From: Bog-159 sp050008575
GTDB taxonomy: Bacteria; Acidobacteriota; Terriglobia; Bryobacterales; Bryobacteraceae
Assembly: GCA_050008575.1 (NCBI GenBank)
Contig: JBEKMJ010000030.1
Location: 1-64,000 of the forward strand
Direction of reading: 5' to 3'
DNA length: 64,000 bases
Numbering within the stretch: position 1 is the first letter of the stretch; each line of letters starts with the position of its first letter. Below, piece after piece: positions 26,186 to 34,198 of the stretch. The notes beneath the pieces were generated by a model. The model was not told where the DNA came from. It searched no databases and worked only from the letters and a program-made list of their open reading frames with translations. Made by a program: the position numbers and the translations under genes.

Positions 26186-26240
26186 GCCCAGGTGCGTTTT
26201 CTCGATGCGCGTGTTGGTGCCGTAGACATCCATGCCGAGA
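26186..26240 (-). pseudogene. 55-base fragment of the Wzt-like ABC gene
   Basis: Repeats about 23290-23344 (GMDVYGTNTRIEK...HLGS) with few mismatches, joined directly to the MFS fragment. A three-part junction of unrelated gene pieces such as this is hard to explain by simple tandem duplication. Confidence 0.75.
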
Positions 26241-26263
26241 CACGGCGGCGGAGCCGGCCCCGA

Positions 26264-26300
26264 CCTTACATCGGGGTAAGGAATTTTCCATAATGTAAGG
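26264..26300. promoter_or_regulatory. Probable VapB operator (8+8 inverted repeat)
   Basis: CCTTACAT at 26264-26271 and ATGTAAGG at 26293-26300 are perfect inverted arms 21 bases apart, ending three bases before the vapB ATG. The right arm overlaps the ribosome site (TAAGGAG). VapB and VapBC complexes commonly bind such dyads for autoregulation. Confidence 0.55.
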
Positions 26301-26303
26301 AGT

Positions 26304-26555
26304 ATGGACACCATAGTCGCCAGCACCGTAACCAGCAAGGGACAGATCACTATCCCGAAGCAGATTCGCGATCGTTTGCGGCTTGAGCCCGGCGATCGAG
26401 TGGAGTTCCAAGTCGACCGGCAGGGGCAAATCATCATGCGAGCCAAGGACGTGGACATTCGGGAGCTCAAAGGCATCCTTCGAGGTACACGAAAGACTCC
26501 AGCCACCGTGGAGGAGATGAATGAAGCCATTGCTCGCGGCTATTCGGGAACATGA
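26304..26555 (+). CDS. vapB: VapB antitoxin (AbrB/SpoVT fold)
   Basis: The 83-residue protein has an N-terminal AbrB swapped-hairpin DNA-binding domain (STVTSKGQITIPKQIRDRLRL, GDRVEFQVDRQGQIIM) and a C-terminal toxin-neutralising tail (ELKGILRGTRKTPATVEEM). ATG 26304 follows the ribosome site TAAGGAG. It overlaps vapC by four bases (ATGA), typical of translationally coupled VapBC modules. Confidence 0.9.
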   Translation: MDTIVASTVTSKGQITIPKQIRDRLRLEPGDRVEFQVDRQGQIIMRAKDVDIRELKGILRGTRKTPATVEEMNEAIARGYSGT

Positions 26556-26950
26556 GGGGACTGGACACAAACGTCCTCGTCCGGTATCTAGTGGCGGACG
26601 ACGTACGGCAGACGGCGTTGGCCGTCAGACTCGTGGAACAGTCGCGCCAGACGGGTGATCCTCTGTATGTCTCCGCCCTCGTCCTGTGCGAAGCGGTCTG
26701 GGTCTTGACCCGGACCTATGGCCACGCCAAAGCGGAAATTATCCGCGCTCTTGAACTCATTCTGCGGACGAAGCAGTTCCAACACGAGAGTGACCTGCTA
26801 GTTCGCAGCAGCCTGGATGCCTTCCGGGATGGTAGAGGCGACTTTGCGGACTACGTGATCGGTGAGATCTGCCGGGTGGCGGGGTGTGAAGACTGCGTCA
26901 CATTCGACCGCGGTTTGAAGGGCGCCGCCGGTTTCACATTGTTGCATTAA
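26552..26950 (+). CDS. vapC: VapC toxin (PIN-domain ribonuclease)
   Basis: The 132-residue PIN domain has the four expected acidic positions: Asp5 in GLDTNVLVRYLV, Glu48 in LCEAVWVL, the Asp pair in GRGDFADYVIG and the terminal Asp in CVTFDRGLKGAAGF. These bind magnesium for RNA cleavage, typically of tRNA or rRNA in this family. The toxin is complete, with VapB directly upstream. Its 3' end overlaps the convergent MFS gene by four bases. Confidence 0.9.
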   Translation: MRGLDTNVLVRYLVADDVRQTALAVRLVEQSRQTGDPLYVSALVLCEAVWVLTRTYGHAKAEIIRALELILRTKQFQHESDLLVRSSLDAFRDGRGDFADYVIGEICRVAGCEDCVTFDRGLKGAAGFTLLH

Positions 26951-28194
26951 GGTCTGGCCCAATCCACCTGCTGGATGCGCCCGATCACGAACATATAGAA
27001 AAACGCGCCCGCCAGCGCGAAGCCCGTAGCCAGCGCGAAGGCCCAGAAAAACTGGCCGGTGTGCTTTACCACCAAACCCGTCAGCGCCGGCGCCGCCACG
27101 CCCGCCAGGTTGCCGATACCGTTCTGCACGGCGGTCCATTTACCCGCGGCGGGCGGCCCGGCCAATGTCTGGATCAGCGCCCAGTGATTGGAACTCCACA
27201 TCCCGAAGAAGATGCAGGCGAGGAACAACAGGGCCATGGAGACGTCTTTGCTGTCCACGATGGCCACCGGCAGGATGATAGTGGACAAAGTCAGACCGCC
27301 GACGGTGAAGGTCTTGCGCACCCGCGTGGGAGTGGCGCCCGCGGCGATCCAGTGGTCGGAGAGCCAGCCGCAGAGCGCCGAGGAAAGTCCGATGGCCAGA
27401 AACGCCAGCGCGCTCATGTTGGCCATATGCTCTTTGGAGAAGTTACGTTCCTTCACCATGTAGGTGGGTAGCCAAGTGAGCAGAAAATACCAATAATAGT
27501 TGCCGCAAAACAATCCGCCGAAGGATCCCCAGGCGGAGCGCTGTTCGAGGATCCGCCAGACTCCCGGCGTATGCGCGTGGTGGGTGACGATGCCTTTTCC
27601 GCGCGGCATCCACTTCAACCAAGGGAGGAGCCAGATCAGGCTGGCAGCGCCCAGGACCACGAAGAAGGGCCGCCATCCGAAACGGGCCATGAGCAGGCCG
27701 CCCACGAGCATGCCCAGGGCCGGGCCGAATTTCGAGCCGGCGTCGATCAGGCCATTGGCGAGGCCCCGATGGTGCTCGGGAAAATGCACCGCGAAGATTT
27801 TCGAGTAGCACGGGTACGCGGCGGATTCACCCACACCGAGCAGCAATCGCAACGTGAACAGAACGGCGAAACCGCTGGCCAAGCCGGTGACCGCGGTAGC
27901 CGCGGACCAGACCAAAAATGCGATGGCGTAAACCCAACTCACATCCACGCGGTCCAGCACGAATCCCACGATGCCCAGCAACTGGAACAAGGCATAGGTC
28001 GCGAAGAATGCGGAGAGCAGGTAGCCTTGCCGCACCGGGTCGAGGCTCAGGCCTTTGGGAGGCGGCAGAGCGACGGCGATCGAGAGATTGCTGCGGTCGA
28101 TGTAGTTAATAAAGATAGAGAGAACCAGGAGCAGCAGCACGGCCCATTGCGAGCCCGACAACTTCGTACGGACGGCGGCGGGTGTGGCGAACAT
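26947..28194 (-). CDS. MFS transporter, anion:cation symporter (ACS) type
   Basis: The 415-residue protein has 12 predicted helices and ACS-family features: FINYIDRSNLSIAVALP in helix 1, LGVGESAAYPCYSKIFAVHFPEHHRGLANG between helices 4 and 5, and GLSSALCGWLSDHW in the second half. The family imports organic anions such as hexuronates, glucarate or tartrate with protons. It is the last gene of the sigma/anti-sigma/ATP-grasp operon (18-base gap). An ATP-grasp product or substrate is therefore a possible cargo, but this is an inference. Confidence 0.85.
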   Translation of the reverse strand: MFATPAAVRTKLSGSQWAVLLLLVLSIFINYIDRSNLSIAVALPPPKGLSLDPVRQGYLLSAFFATYALFQLLGIVGFVLDRVDVSWVYAIAFLVWSAATAVTGLASGFAVLFTLRLLLGVGESAAYPCYSKIFAVHFPEHHRGLANGLIDAGSKFGPALGMLVGGLLMARFGWRPFFVVLGAASLIWLLPWLKWMPRGKGIVTHHAHTPGVWRILEQRSAWGSFGGLFCGNYYWYFLLTWLPTYMVKERNFSKEHMANMSALAFLAIGLSSALCGWLSDHWIAAGATPTRVRKTFTVGGLTLSTIILPVAIVDSKDVSMALLFLACIFFGMWSSNHWALIQTLAGPPAAGKWTAVQNGIGNLAGVAAPALTGLVVKHTGQFFWAFALATGFALAGAFFYMFVIGRIQQVDWARP

Positions 28195-28212
28195 GGCCTG
28201 TGGCTCCTGTTC

Positions 28213-29418
28213 TCAGTTCGTGGGCTTGTCGCGCGGCGGCGCGACCGTGGCGAAGTCGCGTTTGACCCGCTCGACATACCGGTCCAGCAATTCGGCCACG
28301 CGTTCGCGGCGCGGCGACTTCACAATCATCCCGACGTGATGCGGCAGTTGCATGCGCCACACGATCTCCGGATCGTTATAGGCGGCAGTATCGGGATGCT
28401 CCTGCTTGGCCAGCGACACCAGCAGCGCGGCGTAATCGTTGGCCGGGGGCGGCGGCGCATAGGGCAGTTTGCCGCCGGCGATTTCAATCTTGGCCCACTC
28501 GCCCCACAGATTCAGGCCCGTGGCCGCTTCCACCAGCTCCGCGATATGTGCGCCGCCCACGCGCGCCGAGGTTTCCAGAAAATACAAAACGCCGTCGTCG
28601 CCCCTGATGAATTCGGTGTGGGAGACGCCGCGCAGCAGCCCCATGGCCGCCAGCACGCGTCGATTGTCGGCCAGCAGCGCCTCCGCATCGGCGGAGCCGC
28701 GTTCCAGCAGACGCGTGGTGAAGATGCCGCCGCGGTGCGAAACATCCAGCGGCGGATAGCCGTACTGGCTGGCCACGGCGAAGAGAATCCGGTTCTCGTA
28801 AACGATGGAGTCGACGTGGCAGACATCGCCCGAAATATACCGCTCCACCAGATAAAACGACCGCTGATCGCCGAGCAATCGGCCGGCGGCCCGCAGATCG
28901 TCCAGCGAGTGCACCACCTGGATGCCAATGGCGCCGGCCATCAGGCGCGGCTTCAGCACCCAAGGCGGCGGCACGCGTTCGGTAAACTCACGCACTTTCG
29001 CGTCGTTGAGCAGATGCACGAACTCGGGCACGTTCAGGCCGGCCTCGATAGCCTTCATACGCATGGCCAGCTTATCGCGAAAGTAGCGCGTGGTGGTCTC
29101 GCCCATGCCTGGGATGCGCAGGTGCTCGCGCAGCGCGGCGGCCATTTCCAGGTCGAAATCGTCCAGCGCGACGACCCGGTCGATGACCTCGGTGCGCGCC
29201 AGATGGCTGATGGCCAGCAAAGTATCGTTGCGATTCCAGGTCTTGTCCTGGTCCGGCATATAGAAGATGTCGTCGATACATTCGCGCGGCCACTGCGCTT
29301 TGTTCTGCAGGCTGAGCGAGGTGATCAGGAAGACGCGCGCGCCCTGCCGCTTGGCTTCGCGCAGGAAGTCGTGACCCTTTTCGTAGCTGGCCAGGCAGAG
29401 GAAAGTCAACGGGTCCAT
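28213..29418 (-). CDS. ATP-grasp ligase-family protein
   Basis: I used ATG 29418 (MDPLTFLCLASYEKGHDFLR); the longer frame upstream is antisense to the anti-sigma gene. The 401-residue protein has the ATP-grasp layout: pre-ATP Rossmann-like lobe (VVALDDFDLEMAAALREHL), nucleotide-binding strands (PWVLKPRLMAGAIGIQVV, SFYLVERYISGDVCHVDSIV) and the metal-binding segment GVLYFLETSARVGGAHIAELV. Members join a carboxylate to an amine, thiol or carboxylate through an acyl-phosphate. The substrate is unknown. It overlaps the upstream anti-sigma gene by 13 bases. Confidence 0.8.
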   Translation of the reverse strand: MDPLTFLCLASYEKGHDFLREAKRQGARVFLITSLSLQNKAQWPRECIDDIFYMPDQDKTWNRNDTLLAISHLARTEVIDRVVALDDFDLEMAAALREHLRIPGMGETTTRYFRDKLAMRMKAIEAGLNVPEFVHLLNDAKVREFTERVPPPWVLKPRLMAGAIGIQVVHSLDDLRAAGRLLGDQRSFYLVERYISGDVCHVDSIVYENRILFAVASQYGYPPLDVSHRGGIFTTRLLERGSADAEALLADNRRVLAAMGLLRGVSHTEFIRGDDGVLYFLETSARVGGAHIAELVEAATGLNLWGEWAKIEIAGGKLPYAPPPPANDYAALLVSLAKQEHPDTAAYNDPEIVWRMQLPHHVGMIVKSPRRERVAELLDRYVERVKRDFATVAPPRDKPTN

Positions 29419-29987
29419 GGCAGCATGGCGTTCTGTTGGGAAGCGACGATCAACAAAAGGCAGCCTTCCACCGTGTGGCTGTCGCGATGCTCCGTGGAGG
29501 CCATGGCACACTGGTAGTCGCCGGGATGCAGCACCAGATCCCCGAAATGCAGATCGCCCCGCAGGACGTAGCAATGTTCCACGGCGGCATGCGAGTGGGG
29601 CGGATATTTGGCGCCCGGTTCCATGCGCACCAGCAGGGCCAAATTGCCGGCCGTAGACTCTTCATAAAGGCGCTTGGCGGTGATGCCGGGAAGCAGGGTC
29701 CGCCAGTCTCCCTCGGCCGCGCGCACGATCCGGAAGCCGGGTGGCGGCGCGGACTGTTGAATGCGGGCCAGCAGCTTTTCGCGCAAATGCGGCGGGGCAT
29801 CCGTGCCTTCGTAGGCGAACGGCATCCAGCCCGCGGCTTCGCGAAACGGGCGTGCTTCTTCGGCGCAGACACCGCAGCTTGCGACGTGTTCCTGGAACTC
29901 CGCCTCTTCGCCGGGAGGCAGCGCGCCCGCGGCGAACAGGCTGGCTAGATGGCGAATCTCGTCGTTGGCGGTTGGATGTTCGATCAT
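29406..29987 (-). CDS. ChrR-like anti-sigma factor with C-terminal cupin
   Basis: The 193-residue protein begins with a zinc-binding anti-sigma domain (LASLFAAGALPPGEEAEF, then EHVASCGVCAEE with His and two Cys). It ends in a ChrR-type cupin (MEPGAKYPPHSHAAVEHCYVLRGD) whose HxH and His/Glu residues could hold a metal. ChrR proteins hold their sigma factor inactive until singlet oxygen or a similar oxidative cue. ATG 29987 overlaps the sigma stop as ATGA, so the two are made in fixed ratio. Confidence 0.82.
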   Translation of the reverse strand: MIEHPTANDEIRHLASLFAAGALPPGEEAEFQEHVASCGVCAEEARPFREAAGWMPFAYEGTDAPPHLREKLLARIQQSAPPPGFRIVRAAEGDWRTLLPGITAKRLYEESTAGNLALLVRMEPGAKYPPHSHAAVEHCYVLRGDLHFGDLVLHPGDYQCAMASTEHRDSHTVEGCLLLIVASQQNAMLPWTR

Positions 29988-30571
29988 GGCAGGCCCCCAA
30001 GCTGCGAGCGTAATTTCATCATACCCATTCGGATGCGGGTTTTGACGGTGCCCAACGGTTGGCCCAGCCGCGCGGCCAGTTCGGAATGGCTGTAGCCGTA
30101 CCAGTAGGCCAGGTCGATGGCCTCGCGCTGTTCCGGCGCCAGACTCCGCAGCGCGGCTTGCACCTCCTGGCCGACGCCCGGTGGAACGGGCGCCTGCGTG
30201 GCCACTGGAGTGTACAAATCCGCCAACGGCTCTTCGCGCCGGCTGCGAAGGGCGCGTGAGCGCAACCGATCGATCGCGCGGCTGCGCGCCATGGCCATCA
30301 GCCACGCGACCACCGAACCGCGCCGCTCGTCGAAACTCGCGGCGCCGCGCCAGACCTGCGTATAGATGTCCAAGGTGACCTCTTCGGCGTCGGCGGGATT
30401 GCTCAAAATACGCAAAGCCATTCCGTAGATCAGGCGGCTGGTGGCGTCGTACAATGACGCCAGAGCGCCCTGGTCGCCGGCCGCGATACCCCGCACGTAG
30501 CCGCTCCAAGTACGTTCCAGGTCCGTGCGCGAAGCACCCGCTGGGCCAAAGGCTGGTACGACAGAGGACAA
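29984..30571 (-). CDS. ECF RNA polymerase sigma factor (SigK/RpoE-ChrR type)
   Basis: The 195-residue protein shows sigma region 2 (LASLYDATSRLIYGMALRIL, AEEVTLDIYTQVWRGAASFD, GSVVAWLMAMARSRAIDRLR) and sigma region 4 (LRSLAPEQREAIDLAYWYGYSHSELAARL, GTVKTRIRMGMMKLR). It appears to use a TTG start at 30571. The next gene encodes its ChrR-like anti-sigma partner. This pair likely controls the whole operon, including the ATP-grasp and MFS genes, in response to oxidative stress. Confidence 0.88.
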   Translation of the reverse strand: MSSVVPAFGPAGASRTDLERTWSGYVRGIAAGDQGALASLYDATSRLIYGMALRILSNPADAEEVTLDIYTQVWRGAASFDERRGSVVAWLMAMARSRAIDRLRSRALRSRREEPLADLYTPVATQAPVPPGVGQEVQAALRSLAPEQREAIDLAYWYGYSHSELAARLGQPLGTVKTRIRMGMMKLRSQLGGLP

Positions 30572-30626
30572 GAAACGCAGTATAGCAGGTGCCGCAAGGT
30601 GTATAAAAGATTAAGGGAATCTGTCT

Positions 30627-33425
30627 GTGATCCGTATATCGTCTTTTCTGCTGGCTGCAAGCTTGCTTCCCGCCGCGCTGCACGGCGGCACACCGTTTCG
30701 ACCCACGATCGAGCGTGGCGCCGGTGGTTGGACGGCGGAGCGCGGGTCGCTAACCGTGGACGCCTCCGTATCCCACGAAAACAGCCGGTCGCTGCGCATC
30801 GAGCCAGGCAGTTCCGCGGACGCCTGTGTACGCTCCGCGACGGTTTCCCTGCGCATTGGCCAGAGCTACGAGCTGAGTGGCTGGGTGCGCACCGAGGATG
30901 TACAGGTCCGCGACCTGGACCGCTCTCCCATCGCCATCGGCGCCGCGCTTACCATGGCCTCCATGCCCTTCGACGTGCATTCCGTATCGCTGGGCGGCAC
31001 CCGGCAGTGGACGCACCTGGCGCTGCGCTTCGTCGCCAGCCGCGCGGAGGATCGCATTCTGCTGACGGTGGGTAATGGCGGCGCGTTTACGGGCAAGGCG
31101 TGGTTCGCGGGCGTCACGCTGGATGAAGCATCCGCCGCCAACGACCCGCCCGCCGCCACGGTGCGCACGTTCGGTCCCGCGTACCGGTATCCTTCCGCCG
31201 GCTGGATCTATCTGCATATCGAAGGCCAGCCTTACGAACGCGGCTACCAGCACGGCTTCTTGATGGCGCGCGAGATCCCGGAGTATCTGGAGCGCTGCGC
31301 CGCGGATCTCGGGGCCAGCGCCGACGCGCCAAGTTGGGGACAGCTTCGCACCACGGTCAACGCGCTTTTCCTGCGCGGTTTCGACAAGGAAACCCTGGAA
31401 GAAATGAAAGGCATCGCCGATGGCGCTTCCGCGGCCGGCGCGAAGTGGCTGGGGCGGCCGATCGACCTGGTGGATATCGTGGTGGCCAATACCACGGTGG
31501 AACTCGGCGAATTGCGCGGCGCGATGCCCATGACTCCCACGGGACTGGAAGGTCTGCACCTGGACGCGCCGTCCTACGCGGGCCGCCAGCGCGACTCAGT
31601 GATGGATCATTGCAGCGCGTTCGCCGCCACGGGCGCGGCCACGCGGGACGGCAAGATGGTGATCGGGCATGTCACATGGTGGCCGCTTACGCTGGCTGAG
31701 CAAACCAATGTGATGTTGGACATTAAGCCGGCGAACGGCCACCGGGTCATCATGCAGAGTTATCCGGGCGGCATCGAGAGCGGCACCGATTGGTATCAGA
31801 ACGACGCCGGCATGGTCCTCACGGAGACTACGATCCGCCAGTCGCCCTTCAACATCCAAGGCACGCCGGTGGCTTTTCGCGCGCGTCAGGCGATTCAATA
31901 CGGCGGCAACGTGGATGAAGTGGTGGAGCGGCTGGGGACGCGCAATAACGGCCTTTACACCAACGAATGGCTGATCGGCGACGGCGAGAACAACGAGATC
32001 GCCATGTACGAACTGGGCACCGCGCGCACGAAGCTGTGGCGCAGCTCGAAGAATGAGTGGTTCGGCGGAACGGAAGGCTTTTATTGGGGCGACAACAACG
32101 CCAAGGATCTGCAAGTCCGGCTGGAGTACGTTCCCGACCCGCGGGGCGAGCCGGAGTACGTGCCCTATTCCCCGGAGACGCGCGATGTGGCGTGGCAGGA
32201 TCTTTACCAGAAGTATCGCGGACAGATCGACGAACAGTTCGGATTCCTGGCGTTCCGCACGGCGCCGCTGGTGAGCGCCTCGACCATGGATGCGAAGATC
32301 GCCACCGCGGACATGGCGCGGAACCTGATGGTTTGGGCGGCGATCGGCAAACCCAACCAGCGCGAATGGGAGGCTACGGGGAACCGGCATAGCTACGCCA
32401 AGAATGACGGACTGTTCCCGTCCGGCTATCGTCTGTTCCGCGGCGAAGCCGCGGAAGGATTACGCGCCGCGATTGAGGCTAACGAGAAGGCGCGCATTGC
32501 CCAGCCGGCCGCGAAAAGCAAGCCGGAGGACGTCAAGCGCCAGAAGGCGTTCGACACGGATCGACTGTGGAAGGGCTGGATTCTGCCGGCGAGCGACGCG
32601 GATGTTTGGTTGGCGGCGGGCGCGGCGGAATATTATCACGACCTCGGATCCGACGACCCGGAACGCGAGATTAATGCGCGGCGCGCGGCTTACCGGCGAT
32701 TGCAGATCGCGGCCCAGCCGGAGGAGCGCGAGTCGATTGAAGCGGCGAAAGGCGCGTTATTCCTGGATGCGCTGCGCCGCCGTATGGGCGACGACGCCTT
32801 TCTGAAGCTGATGCGCGATTACTTCGCCGCGAATACCACTAAGACGGTGACCGCGCAGTCGTTCCTGGACCAGGCCAGCGCGACAGATGCCGTGGACGCG
32901 GGCGAGGGACCCGCGTATTTGACGACCGATATCGAGCACCGGCTGCACTCGGCGATTCTGGTTTACGGCACCGTGCGCGAAGCGGGCGCCAACCGATACG
33001 CGGCCGAGCAACTGCAGAAGCGGTTTCTGAATCGTTATGAAAGCGCTGTTCCGATCCGTAAGGATTTCGAAGCGACCGACGCGGAACTGCGGCAACGCGA
33101 TGTGATCTTCGTCGGGCGCCCGGAGGCAAATTCGGCGCTGGCCGCGTGGAGCGATCGCCTGGGTCTCGACTACCGCGAAAACGTGTTCCGGCTCGACGGC
33201 GGCACGCATGCATCCGAGCGCGATGCGCTGCTATGGGCGGGGAAGAACCCACTGGACCAGGCTCACATGGTCTTGGTCGTGGCGGGCAACGACGCGCTGC
33301 GCACCGTGAAGTTGGCGGCCAGCATGCCGGAATGGAAGACCGGCGAATATGAGTTAGTGGAGGACGATAAGACGTCGGCGGGATTCGTTCACTCGTCTTT
33401 GGCGGGCTCACCCGCCAACCGGTAA
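30627..33425 (+). CDS. Secreted Ntn-hydrolase (C45/phospholipase B-like) fused to further domains
   Basis: GTG 30627 starts a signal peptide (VIRISSFLLAASLLPAALHG). Residues about 24-170 look like a carbohydrate-binding-type beta-sandwich (SYELSGWVRTEDVQV...GKAWFAGVTLDE). Residues about 185-620 resemble C45 acyltransferase and phospholipase B-like Ntn hydrolases: the GQPYERGYQHGFLMAREI motif and a nucleophile Cys329 in MDHCSAFAATGAATRDGKMV, exposed by self-cleavage in the family. The last 300 residues resemble the helical C-terminus of M1 peptidases (GALFLDALRRRMGDDAFLKL) but show no HExxH zinc site. At 932 residues it is longer than usual relatives. Substrate unknown: an amide or ester outside the cell. 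Confidence 0.65.
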   Translation: MIRISSFLLAASLLPAALHGGTPFRPTIERGAGGWTAERGSLTVDASVSHENSRSLRIEPGSSADACVRSATVSLRIGQSYELSGWVRTEDVQVRDLDRSPIAIGAALTMASMPFDVHSVSLGGTRQWTHLALRFVASRAEDRILLTVGNGGAFTGKAWFAGVTLDEASAANDPPAATVRTFGPAYRYPSAGWIYLHIEGQPYERGYQHGFLMAREIPEYLERCAADLGASADAPSWGQLRTTVNALFLRGFDKETLEEMKGIADGASAAGAKWLGRPIDLVDIVVANTTVELGELRGAMPMTPTGLEGLHLDAPSYAGRQRDSVMDHCSAFAATGAATRDGKMVIGHVTWWPLTLAEQTNVMLDIKPANGHRVIMQSYPGGIESGTDWYQNDAGMVLTETTIRQSPFNIQGTPVAFRARQAIQYGGNVDEVVERLGTRNNGLYTNEWLIGDGENNEIAMYELGTARTKLWRSSKNEWFGGTEGFYWGDNNAKDLQVRLEYVPDPRGEPEYVPYSPETRDVAWQDLYQKYRGQIDEQFGFLAFRTAPLVSASTMDAKIATADMARNLMVWAAIGKPNQREWEATGNRHSYAKNDGLFPSGYRLFRGEAAEGLRAAIEANEKARIAQPAAKSKPEDVKRQKAFDTDRLWKGWILPASDADVWLAAGAAEYYHDLGSDDPEREINARRAAYRRLQIAAQPEERESIEAAKGALFLDALRRRMGDDAFLKLMRDYFAANTTKTVTAQSFLDQASATDAVDAGEGPAYLTTDIEHRLHSAILVYGTVREAGANRYAAEQLQKRFLNRYESAVPIRKDFEATDAELRQRDVIFVGRPEANSALAAWSDRLGLDYRENVFRLDGGTHASERDALLWAGKNPLDQAHMVLVVAGNDALRTVKLAASMPEWKTGEYELVEDDKTSAGFVHSSLAGSPANR

Positions 33426-33649
33426 TGGCGGTGAAAGCAGACTTCACAGCGGTACGGCACGCAATTCCAGTAGGTCAGCAACCTATCGGACAGGCCGCTG
33501 GGAGAAGAGACATGCAGGGCCTGGCTGCCACAGTAATAACAGTTGGGTTTCTTGGACGCGCGCCTGGCCTGCCCGACTTTCACCACCAAGACCGAGAACA
33601 GGGCTGTGAAAGCGGCCAGCAGCGCAAGAGCCCCGTACAGGAAAATCAC
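33389..33649 (-). CDS. Small membrane protein with zinc-ribbon-like CxxC pairs
   Basis: Eighty-six residues: one N-terminal membrane helix (IFLYGALALLAAFTALFSVLVV), a basic linker, and two CxxC pairs (NCYYCGS and RCEVCFH) suited to bind one zinc ion on the cytoplasmic side. The family is not known to me beyond resemblance to small zinc-ribbon membrane proteins in Acidobacteria. It overlaps the convergent secreted hydrolase gene by 37 bases. Confidence 0.6.
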   Translation of the reverse strand: MIFLYGALALLAAFTALFSVLVVKVGQARRASKKPNCYYCGSQALHVSSPSGLSDRLLTYWNCVPYRCEVCFHRHYRLAGEPAKDE

Positions 33650-33734
33650 GCGCCACCTCCCGTCCGTACGTCGCGTGTCATGCCACCTCTGGCTAGCCTA
33701 TCACAAGTGGTTGGGGTCCGAATATACGAGGCCG

Positions 33735-33885
33735 GAACGGAACGACCAATGTGCAGTTGGCGCGAAAACTGGGATGCGACGAGAAGGAGGTGCGGCGGAT
33801 GCTCGATCCCCGGCACCGGACCAAACTGCCCCGGATCAAGGAAGCGCTCGACGTGTTCGGAAAGTGTTTGGTCGTGAGCGTTGAG
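33735..33885 (+). pseudogene. hicB: HicB helix-turn-helix fragment
   Basis: Encodes only the C-terminal DNA-binding part of a HicB antitoxin (TNVQLARKLGCDEKEVRRML, PRIKEALDVFGKCLVVSVEE), aligning with residues about 93-140 of the hicB at 25219. The HicB core and any hicA partner are absent, and the frame then runs into a palindromic repeat. Confidence 0.7.
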
Positions 33886-33917
33886 GAAGCCGATTGGCCA
33901 TTTCAGTTGAGTAGTCC

Positions 33918-34168
33918 TCGTGGCGCACGCCCCCGGCGTGCCGTGTCGGCACTTTTGCCGACAGAGGCGAGCGAAGCTCGCCTCTGGACTTTGGCCTTTT
34001 TTGTGGGGCAGGCTCACAGCCTGCGGCGGCCTCGTAGGCCGCCTGCCTCGAAGTTCTGGCTGGCTTTTTGCAGGCTTGGTGGCATAGGCTTTAGCCTGTG
34101 GAGGCGAGCTTCGCTCGCCTGTGTCGGCAAAAGTGCCGACACGGCACGCCGGGGGCGTGCGCCACGAG
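33918..34168. repeat. 250-base element with about 65-base inverted terminal arms
   Basis: The left arm (33918-33983, GTGGCGCACGCCCCCGGCGT to AGCTCGCCTC) is nearly the perfect reverse complement of the right arm (34100-34168). The core carries GCAGGCT...AGCCTGC and GGCGGCCTCGTAGGCCGCC words shared with repeats at 285 and 50549. A single right-arm-like copy lies at 42690-42762. It has the form of a miniature inverted-repeat element without a coding sequence; no flanking target duplication is obvious. Confidence 0.75.
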
Positions 34169-34198
34169 GCGGCGGGCAGAATTGCCCGCCCTCCAATT

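Noticed and set aside
27571..29517. A 648-codon plus-strand frame across the MFS and ATP-grasp genes
   Set aside because: It spans two well-supported minus-strand genes in another frame and reads as His/Gln-rich filler.
33918..34168. Possible complete insertion sequence
   Set aside because: It has long inverted arms, but the core of about 120 bases has no transposase and is made of intergenic repeat modules.
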